64,000 bases of DNA from Arthrobacter celericrescens. GTDB taxonomy: Bacteria > Actinomycetota > Actinomycetes > Actinomycetales > Micrococcaceae. The DNA is taken from the NCBI RefSeq assembly GCF_003614925.1, contig NZ_QYLP01000100.1, forward strand, positions 61,927 through 125,926. The letters run 5' to 3'. A program made the translations under genes and the position numbers. The notes under the pieces were generated by a model. That model was given only the letters and a program-made list of their open reading frames with translations, searched no databases and was not told where the DNA came from. Positions 8,859-15,025 of this stretch are shown here, one piece after another (the first letter of the stretch is position 1; every line of letters starts with the position of its first letter).

Positions 8859-8872
8859 TGTAAGCGTTTGCG
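8859..8872. promoter_or_regulatory. LacI/cre-like operator 1
   Basis: TGTAAGCGTTTGCG closely resembles the TGNAANCGNTNNCA operator of LacI-family maltose/starch regulators and of cre sites. It lies directly upstream of the amylase gene. Confidence 0.4.
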
Positions 8873-8935
8873 GGCTGTTAATCTATGAGTTTTCTGGGCG
8901 CGCCTTTCAGTAAGTCGCCATTCTGGTGAATTTTC

Positions 8936-8949
8936 TGGAAACGTTTGCA
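8936..8949. promoter_or_regulatory. LacI/cre-like operator 2
   Basis: TGGAAACGTTTGCA matches TGNAANCGNTNNCA completely. It lies 126 bp upstream of the amylase start and 77 bp from operator 1, a spacing that would permit looping. No LacI gene is in the window. Confidence 0.5.
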
Positions 8950-8991
8950 GTCGAAATGGCGGTACGCCCGTTCGGGCTCCTTGGGATATGG

Positions 8992-10038
8992 CTAGGCGGT
9001 GCCTCCGGGGATCAGGGCCGTGGGCGAGCCGGTCTCCAGCCGGCCGGCCGGACCTGCAGGCAGCCCGGTCTCGGGGCCTAGGCGGAACGTCACGATGTCG
9101 TTGGAGCGCTCGTGCGCCACGTGCAGCCAGCCGTCGCGGACCAGGTGGTGGCGAGGCCAGTTGCCGCCGCTGGGGGTGTCGGCCACGGGCTCGAGGCGGG
9201 TGCCGCCGTCAACGGCCCGCCCGCCGGTAATCCGCAGCGTGCAGATCCGGTTGGAACCGCGTACGCCCACATAGGCATGGCGCCCGTCAGGCGACAGGGC
9301 AATCTCCGCCGCGGCGTCGCCGTCGGACGCTTGCGCCACGCCCGCCGGGCCGATGGAGGTGAGTTCGAAGCGGCCGCCCGCCCCGGCCCGCACCCCGGCG
9401 ACCTCGATGGAATACTCCGTCACCACGAAGACCGTCCCGTCCGGATGCTGCACCAGGTGCCGCGGCCCCGAGTCCTTCGGCAGCACCACGGTCTGCGCCA
9501 GCCGCAGGCCCCCGCCCGGCATGTAGTCCCACAACCGCAGCAGGTCGTGCCCGAGGTCCGTGGTCATGATGCCGCCGTCCTGCAGGAAGAGGGTGGCGTG
9601 CGCCCGGCTGGGCCGGGCGGCGTCGTACGGATCCCGCGAAGGCTCCGCCGCCAGGCGCGAGGTGATGGCGCCGTCGTCGTCCAATTCGTACAGGAGCACC
9701 TGGCCGTCGCCCCAGCAGGCGACCACCAGGAAGCGGCCCTGCGGATCGACGGCGACATGGCAGGCGGCGGCGCCCGCCGTCCAGGCTTCGCCGAGCGGCT
9801 CGAGGGCGAAGCCTGCTCCGTTCCGCCGGTAGGCGCGGACCGTCCGGGCGTGTTCGTGGACCCCGTAGACGACCGGAAGTCTCGGGTGTGCGGCCAGGAA
9901 CGACGGCGACTCGCAGGCCGCCGCGAGGCCAAGGGGCTCCAGTGAGCCGTCCGGGCTGGCCCGCAGGGCGGTGATTCCCTCGCCGTTGCCGCCGGCGTCG
10001 GCGGTGTAGGAACCGGTCCAGATCAAGGTCTCAGCCAT
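8992..10038 (-). CDS. Lactonase family beta-propeller protein (6-phosphogluconolactonase-like, PF10282 type)
   Basis: A 348-residue protein with repeated propeller-blade segments (SPSFLAAHPRLPVVYGVHE, HVAVDPQGRFLVVACWGDG, EIALSPDGRHAYVGVRGSN, PSGGNWPRHHLV), characteristic of the cytoplasmic seven-bladed lactonase family. No signal peptide. It is transcribed divergently from the acid-sugar operon, and the FadR-type palindrome lies between the two starts. It may open a sugar-acid lactone such as a threono- or erythronolactone to feed the dehydrogenase and kinase; this is inference from position. The alternative is a stand-alone 6-phosphogluconolactonase. Confidence 0.82.
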   Translation of the reverse strand: MAETLIWTGSYTADAGGNGEGITALRASPDGSLEPLGLAAACESPSFLAAHPRLPVVYGVHEHARTVRAYRRNGAGFALEPLGEAWTAGAAACHVAVDPQGRFLVVACWGDGQVLLYELDDDGAITSRLAAEPSRDPYDAARPSRAHATLFLQDGGIMTTDLGHDLLRLWDYMPGGGLRLAQTVVLPKDSGPRHLVQHPDGTVFVVTEYSIEVAGVRAGAGGRFELTSIGPAGVAQASDGDAAAEIALSPDGRHAYVGVRGSNRICTLRITGGRAVDGGTRLEPVADTPSGGNWPRHHLVRDGWLHVAHERSNDIVTFRLGPETGLPAGPAGRLETGSPTALIPGGTA

Positions 10039-10105
10039 TCCGCCATTTTAGTGACGGGTGCCACCTTGCGTGGCCGCGGGACGTGTGTCACACTGGAGCA
10101 AATGC

Positions 10106-10122
10106 AAGATGTCTGACATCTT
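10106..10122. promoter_or_regulatory. FadR-type operator of the acid-sugar operon
   Basis: AAGATGTCTGACATCTT is a perfect palindrome around its central T and extends to 25 bp (10102-10126) with a single mismatched pair. It sits 43 bp upstream of the kinase start and 67 bp from the divergent lactonase start, so it could control both. Its core is identical to that at 5885-5895. Confidence 0.7.
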
Positions 10123-10165
10123 ACATTCATGAACAGAACAGCCTTCCCACACAATGGAGTGCCCC

Positions 10166-11647
10166 GTGGCCCTTGAAGCCGACGTCCTGGCCGCCTTCCC
10201 GGCCGAAGTCCAGGTTCCCGCCCAGCTCGTGGCCGACGCCGTCGCGGCGTCCGCGGCCGCCTCGCCGCGCATCCTCATGGTGCTGGACGACGACCCCACC
10301 GGAACCCAGTCCGTGGCCAAGCTGCCGGTGCTGACCCGCTGGGATGTCGCCGACTTCGGCTGGGCGTTCACCCATGTGGTCGAGAACGGCCTGGAACCCG
10401 CCGTCTACGTCCTCACCAACACCCGCAGCCTCGATCCTGCCGAGGCCGCCGCCCGCAACGAGGAAATCGTCCGCAACGCCCTCGCCGCGGCCCCGGCCGC
10501 CGGCGTCCGCGTGGGCTTCGTCAGCCGCTCGGACTCCACCCTGCGCGGCCACTACCCCCTGGAAACGGACGTCATCGCCGCCACCGTCGCGGCGGAAACC
10601 GGTGAAGCCACCGACGGCGTCGTGATCGTTCCGGCCTTCCCCGACGCCGGCCGTGTCACCATCGGCGGCGTGCACTACATGCGCGGCGACGCCGGCAGCC
10701 TCACCCCTGTGGCCGAGACCGAGTTCGCCAAGGACGCCACCTTCGGCTTCGCCAACTCGGAGATGGCCAAGTATGTGGAGGAGAAGTCCCAAGGCCGCTT
10801 CGCCGCCGGCGACGTGATCGTGCTGGACCTGAACACCATCCGCGCCGCCGGGTCCGAAAACGATCCGCAGATCGCCGCCAAGGCCATCGCCGACGCGATC
10901 GAATCCGCCACCAACTCCACGCCGATCGTGGCGGACATCGTTACCGAAAACGACTTCCGCCTCCTCGCCCTCGGCCTGGACGAAGCCGAACGCCGCGGCA
11001 AGAAGCTGCTCTACCGCGTGGGCCCGCCCTTCGTGCGCGGCCGCATCGGCCAGGAAATCCGTGCCGCCCTCAGCGGCGAGGAAGCCTTCGAAGGCAACAC
11101 CCCCTCCACCGCCGGCGGCCTGATCGTGGTCGGCTCGCACGTGGGCCTCACCACCCGCCAGCTCAACGTCCTCACCGCGGAGCACGGCTCCGCCCGCATC
11201 ATCGAGATCGACGTCGAGAAGCTGCTCGCCGAAGGAGCTGACAACTACATCGGCACCGTCGTGTCCGACGTCGTCGACGCCCTGCACGAAGGCGACGTGA
11301 TCGTCCACACCAGCCGCCTGCTCATCAAGACCGACGACGCCGCCGCGAGCCTGCAGATCGCCCGCACCGTCTCCGCCGCCGTCGTGGCCGTGGTGAACCG
11401 CACCCTGAAGACCTTCCCGCCGCGCTTCGTCATCGCCAAGGGCGGCATCACCTCCTCGGACGTCGCGGCGCACGGCCTGGAAATCCGCCACGCGATCGTC
11501 CGCGGCCCCATGCTGCCGGGCATCGTCTCCCTCTGGGAGCCGGTGGACGGCCCCGCCAAGGGCATCCCGTACATCGTCTTCGCCGGCAACGTGGGCAACG
11601 ACGACTCCCTCGCCCAGGTCACCCGCAAACTCAGCACCTCTTTCTAA
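10166..11647 (+). CDS. Four-carbon acid sugar kinase family protein (DUF1537)
   Basis: A 493-residue kinase of the DUF1537 family, which phosphorylates four-carbon sugar acids such as 3-oxo-tetronate or threonate. Visible family features are the opening LMVLDDDPTGTQSVAKLPVL, the SRSDSTLRGHYPLE motif, VIVPAFPDAGR, and the C-terminal nucleotide-binding part with VVGSHVGLTTRQ and AKGGITSSDVA. I chose GTG 10166 because GGAG at 10156-10159 lies 6 nt upstream; an ATG 12 nt earlier is buried in that ribosome site, and the next gene repeats the same arrangement. First gene of the operon, directly behind the palindromic operator. Confidence 0.9.
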   Translation: MALEADVLAAFPAEVQVPAQLVADAVAASAAASPRILMVLDDDPTGTQSVAKLPVLTRWDVADFGWAFTHVVENGLEPAVYVLTNTRSLDPAEAAARNEEIVRNALAAAPAAGVRVGFVSRSDSTLRGHYPLETDVIAATVAAETGEATDGVVIVPAFPDAGRVTIGGVHYMRGDAGSLTPVAETEFAKDATFGFANSEMAKYVEEKSQGRFAAGDVIVLDLNTIRAAGSENDPQIAAKAIADAIESATNSTPIVADIVTENDFRLLALGLDEAERRGKKLLYRVGPPFVRGRIGQEIRAALSGEEAFEGNTPSTAGGLIVVGSHVGLTTRQLNVLTAEHGSARIIEIDVEKLLAEGADNYIGTVVSDVVDALHEGDVIVHTSRLLIKTDDAAASLQIARTVSAAVVAVVNRTLKTFPPRFVIAKGGITSSDVAAHGLEIRHAIVRGPMLPGIVSLWEPVDGPAKGIPYIVFAGNVGNDDSLAQVTRKLSTSF

Positions 11648-11668
11648 AAAAATTCAATGGAGAACACC

Positions 11669-12565
11669 ATGACCAGCAACTACACCCTCACCGTCCTGGG
11701 CCTTGGCGCCATGGGCCTGCCCATGGCCACCCGCATGGCCTCCCAGCTGACCGTCCACGGCTTCGACATCGCCGAGCCCCGCCTGGACCTGGCCCGCGAC
11801 GCCGGCATCAAGACCTTCGCCTCCGCCCGCGAAGCGTCCCAGGACGCCGATGCCCTGCTGCTGGCCGTCCGCAACGGCGAACAGCTCAACGACGTCCTCT
11901 TCGGCGAGAACGGCGTGGCCTCCGTGCTCAAACCGGGCGCCGTCGTTATCCTCGGCAGCACCGTGGGAACCGAAGCGATCCCGGCAACGGTCGAGCGGCT
12001 GGCGGAGTACGGCGTCGAACTCGTTGACGCCCCGCTGTCCGGCGGACCCAAGCGCGCCGGCGAAGGCGACCTCCTGATCGTGGTGGGCGCTGCTCCGGCC
12101 GCCCTCGAAAAGGCCCGCCCGGCCCTGGAACTGCTGGCCTCCACCCTGAGCATCGTGGGCGACAAGCCCGGCGACGGCCAGGCCCTGAAGACCGTCAACC
12201 AGCTCCTGTGCGGCGTGCACATCGCCGCCGCCGCCGAGGCCCTGGCCCTCGCCGACGCCCTCGGCCTCGACCAGGCCAAGACCCTCGCCGCCCTTGAGGC
12301 CGGCGCCGCGGGTTCCTTCATGCTCTCCAACCGCGGCCCGCGCATCCTCGAGGCCTACACCGAAGAGGGCGCCGAGGTCCTGTCCCGCCTGGACATCTTC
12401 GTCAAGGACATGGGCATCGTGGGCAAGGCCACCCGGGCCGCCGGCCTCGCCGCACCCGTGGCAGCCGCCGCCGAGCAGCTTTACCTGCTGGGCCAGGCCC
12501 AGGGCCTCGCCGCCGCCGATGACTCCGCCGTCATCAAGGTGGTCGCGCCCACCAAGCGCAAGTAG
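11669..12565 (+). CDS. NAD(P)-dependent 3-hydroxyacid dehydrogenase, LtnD-like
   Basis: A 298-residue member of the beta-hydroxyacid dehydrogenase family. It has the Rossmann motif GLGAMGLPMA near the N-terminus, the substrate loop DAPLSGGPKRAGEGDL, and the catalytic lysine K174 in GQALKTVNQLLCG. In the known L-threonate and D-erythronate routes such an enzyme oxidises C2 before isomerisation and phosphorylation. ATG 11669 follows GGAG with 6-nt spacing, the same layout as the upstream kinase gene, which ends 21 bp earlier. The choice between L-threonate dehydrogenase and a related tetronate dehydrogenase cannot be made from the sequence. Confidence 0.85.
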   Translation: MTSNYTLTVLGLGAMGLPMATRMASQLTVHGFDIAEPRLDLARDAGIKTFASAREASQDADALLLAVRNGEQLNDVLFGENGVASVLKPGAVVILGSTVGTEAIPATVERLAEYGVELVDAPLSGGPKRAGEGDLLIVVGAAPAALEKARPALELLASTLSIVGDKPGDGQALKTVNQLLCGVHIAAAAEALALADALGLDQAKTLAALEAGAAGSFMLSNRGPRILEAYTEEGAEVLSRLDIFVKDMGIVGKATRAAGLAAPVAAAAEQLYLLGQAQGLAAADDSAVIKVVAPTKRK

Positions 12566-12588
12566 CAGTACCTCCCCAACCAGAAGCC

Positions 12589-12622
12589 GCGACGACGGCG
12601 GTCCCCCCTCCGCCGTCGTCGC
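12589..12622 (+). terminator. Strong intercistronic hairpin in the acid-sugar operon
   Basis: GCGACGACGGCGG at 12589-12601 is perfectly complementary to CCGCCGTCGTCGC at 12610-12622 with an 8-nt loop. It stands between the dehydrogenase stop and the permease ribosome site. Without a T-run it may act as an attenuator or mRNA stabiliser rather than a full terminator. Confidence 0.6.
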
Positions 12623-12668
12623 ACCTCCCGCCGGTCTTTAGACTGGTATGTCAAAGGAGACACCCCCA

Positions 12669-14135
12669 ATGAACCCCCTCATCAGCCCGTTGGTGGTCAG
12701 CGCCGCCGACGCGCCCGCCATCAAACCCGCAGTGGAGCTGGGCACGCCCCTCCTGCTGACCATCGCCGCGGCCGGTATCGCGCTGCTGCTGGTGCTGATC
12801 ATCCGCTTCAAGATCCAGGCGTTCGTGGCCCTGCTGGCCGTCAGCATCCTGGTGGGCGTGGCCGCGCAGATCCCGCTCAAGGACATCTTCACCGTGGTAT
12901 CCACCGGTGTTGGCAGCACCATGGGCAAGGTGGCGCTCCTAATCGCCCTCGGCGCCGTCCTCGGACGCATGATCGAGGTCTCCGGCGGCGTTCAGTCGCT
13001 GGCCACCCACTTCACCGAGAAGCTCGGCGCCAAGCGCGTCGCCATCGCACTGACCGCGGTGGGCTTCCTCGTGGCGATTCCCGTGTTCTTCGAGGTCGGC
13101 GTGATCGTCCTCGTCCCGATCGTCTACGCCTTCGCCAAGATCGCCAACGTCCACCCGATCAAATTCGGCCTGCCCATGGCCGGCATCATGCTCTCCATCC
13201 ACGTGGCCGTCCCGCCGCACCCGGGCATCGTTGCAGGCGCCGGCGTCTTCGGCGCCGACATCGGACTCATCACCCTCATCTCCCTGCTCATCTGCGTGCC
13301 GCTTGGCTTCCTGTCCTACTGGGTTGCCAGCATCATGAACCGCAAGGATTACGAACTCCTGCCCGGCATCAAGGCCCAGGTAGAGGAATTCGGTTCGAAG
13401 TCCCTCGTGCACGTGGGCCACGACGGCCCCGGCGCCCGCGCCATCGCTCCGCCGCGTCCCGGCCTGATCATGTTCCTGATCGCCGCTCCGATCGTCCAGA
13501 TCCTTCTCGGCACCGTCGGCACGCTCACCCTCGCGAAGGACAACTACTGGTACGGCGTGGCCGCGTTCATCGGCAACCCGTTCTTCGCGCTCCTCGTTGC
13601 CGTGGCGCTCTCCTTCTTCCTGCTGGCCGTCCGCCGCCACTGGTCCCTCAAGGAAACCGGCGAGATCTTCGAAGGCGCCCTGCCTCCGATCGCCTCCATC
13701 CTGATGGTGGTTGCCGCCGGCGGCGTGTTCGGCGAGGTCTTGCGCACCTCCGGTATCGGCGCCGCCCTGTCCCACACCCTGGACAGCCTGGGCCTGCCGG
13801 TGATCGTGCTCGGCTTCATCATCTCCCTGGCACTGCGCGCCGCCCAGGGTTCGGCAACCGTCGCCATCGTGACCACCACCGGCCTGCTCACCTCCGCGGT
13901 GATGGAAGGCGGATACTCGCCGGCGCAGATCGCGGTGATCGTGATTGCCATCGGCTTCGGCTCGCTCGGCCTCTCCCACGTGACCGACGCCGGCTTCTGG
14001 ACCGTAGTCCGCTACTACGGCCTCACCGTCTCCGACGGCCTGAAGACCTGGACCGTACTCACCACCATCCTGGGCCTGGCCGGCTTCGCGCTGACCTACG
14101 TGGCCTGGATCCTGGTCGGAGGCCTGGCCCACTGA
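12669..14135 (+). CDS. GntP-family permease (gluconate/sugar-acid:H+ symporter)
   Basis: A 488-residue polytopic membrane protein of the GntP family. Visible hallmarks include the segment ALGAVLGRMIEVSGGVQSLA, HVAVPPHPGIVAGAG near residue 180, and the C-terminal LRAAQGSATVAIVTTTGLL and SLGLSHVTDAGFWTV. GntP proteins take up gluconate and other aldonates by proton symport, so here it most likely imports the C4 acid handled by the neighbouring kinase and dehydrogenase. ATG 12669 follows AAAGGAG with 9-nt spacing; an upstream ATG at 12648 has no such site. The stop codon overlaps the aldolase start (TGATG). Confidence 0.9.
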   Translation: MNPLISPLVVSAADAPAIKPAVELGTPLLLTIAAAGIALLLVLIIRFKIQAFVALLAVSILVGVAAQIPLKDIFTVVSTGVGSTMGKVALLIALGAVLGRMIEVSGGVQSLATHFTEKLGAKRVAIALTAVGFLVAIPVFFEVGVIVLVPIVYAFAKIANVHPIKFGLPMAGIMLSIHVAVPPHPGIVAGAGVFGADIGLITLISLLICVPLGFLSYWVASIMNRKDYELLPGIKAQVEEFGSKSLVHVGHDGPGARAIAPPRPGLIMFLIAAPIVQILLGTVGTLTLAKDNYWYGVAAFIGNPFFALLVAVALSFFLLAVRRHWSLKETGEIFEGALPPIASILMVVAAGGVFGEVLRTSGIGAALSHTLDSLGLPVIVLGFIISLALRAAQGSATVAIVTTTGLLTSAVMEGGYSPAQIAVIVIAIGFGSLGLSHVTDAGFWTVVRYYGLTVSDGLKTWTVLTTILGLAGFALTYVAWILVGGLAH

Positions 14136-15025
14136 TGCGAGCCAAACTCGACGAACTGGTAACGGCCGCCCTGCAGCGCGGGGCGGCCGTTCCGGCCTTC
14201 ACCTGCTACGACTTCACCACCGCCACCGCCGTGGTGGAAGCCGCCGAGGAAACCGGCCTGCCGGTGATCCTCAACGTGGCGCCCAAGACCGCCGCCACCC
14301 GCGCCGGGCAGCGGCTCATCACCGCCCTCCGCGGTCTGGCCGACGGCGCCGCGGTTCCGGTGTGCGTCCAGCTGGACCACGCCTCGGACCTCGCCGTCAT
14401 TGTTGAGTCGGTCCGCTCCGGCGCCGACTGCGTCCTCGCGGACGGTTCCGCCCTCGGCTTCGAGGAGAACATCGCCCTGGTGCGCGAAGTCTGGGCCGCG
14501 ATGGACGCCGACGGCGGCCCGTCCGGCCGCGGCTCCGCCGCCGTCGTGCTCGAAGCGGAACTTGGCGGGCTGGCTGGGGACGAGGACAAGGCTTTCGCTG
14601 CCGGCGACCCGGGCCACGCGGGCCAGGAGGCGGCCGGCCTCACCGACCCCGCCCAGGTGCGCGACTTCGTGGAGCGCTCCGGCGCGCAGCTGCTGGCCGT
14701 GGCCATCGGCAACGTGCACGGCAAGTACAAGGGCGCCCCGCAGATCCGTTGGGACGTGCTGGAGCGCATCTCGGCGGAAACGGACGTACCTTTGGTGCTG
14801 CACGGCGCCTCCGGCATTCCCGCCGACGAGCTGCTGAAGGCCCGCACCCTGGGCGTGGGCAAGGTCAACTTCAACACCGAGCTGCGCACCGGCATCCTCG
14901 CCACCCTGGAAGCGGAGACCACCCCGCACCGGGCCGACGGCGAGAACCTCCAAGGCCTGCTGGGCCGCTGGAACGCCACGGCCAGGGAGTTCGCGGCAGC
15001 CACGCTGCGCACCCTGGGGGACTAA
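14135..15025 (+). CDS. Class II (Zn-dependent) ketose-bisphosphate aldolase family protein
   Basis: A 296-residue TIM-barrel enzyme of the GatY/KbaY/FbaA group. It retains the metal and catalytic residues D81-H82 (QLDHASD), H195 (GNVHGKYKG) and H223 (VLHGASGIP), plus the phosphate loop KVNFNTELR. The family makes or cleaves DHAP adducts. In this operon it takes the place of the OtnC-type decarboxylase known from C4 acid-sugar pathways, suggesting retro-aldol cleavage of a phosphorylated acid or a different substrate; this is inference. Its start overlaps the permease stop (TGATG) and its end overlaps the convergent decarboxylase gene by 4 bp. Confidence 0.85.
   Translation: MRAKLDELVTAALQRGAAVPAFTCYDFTTATAVVEAAEETGLPVILNVAPKTAATRAGQRLITALRGLADGAAVPVCVQLDHASDLAVIVESVRSGADCVLADGSALGFEENIALVREVWAAMDADGGPSGRGSAAVVLEAELGGLAGDEDKAFAAGDPGHAGQEAAGLTDPAQVRDFVERSGAQLLAVAIGNVHGKYKGAPQIRWDVLERISAETDVPLVLHGASGIPADELLKARTLGVGKVNFNTELRTGILATLEAETTPHRADGENLQGLLGRWNATAREFAAATLRTLGD

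Noticed and set aside
10127..11491. Long open frame (454 codons) on the minus strand opposite the DUF1537 kinase
   Set aside because: Composition is Gly/Asp/Val/His-rich without domains, typical of the antisense shadow of a GC-rich gene, while the plus strand encodes a full kinase.
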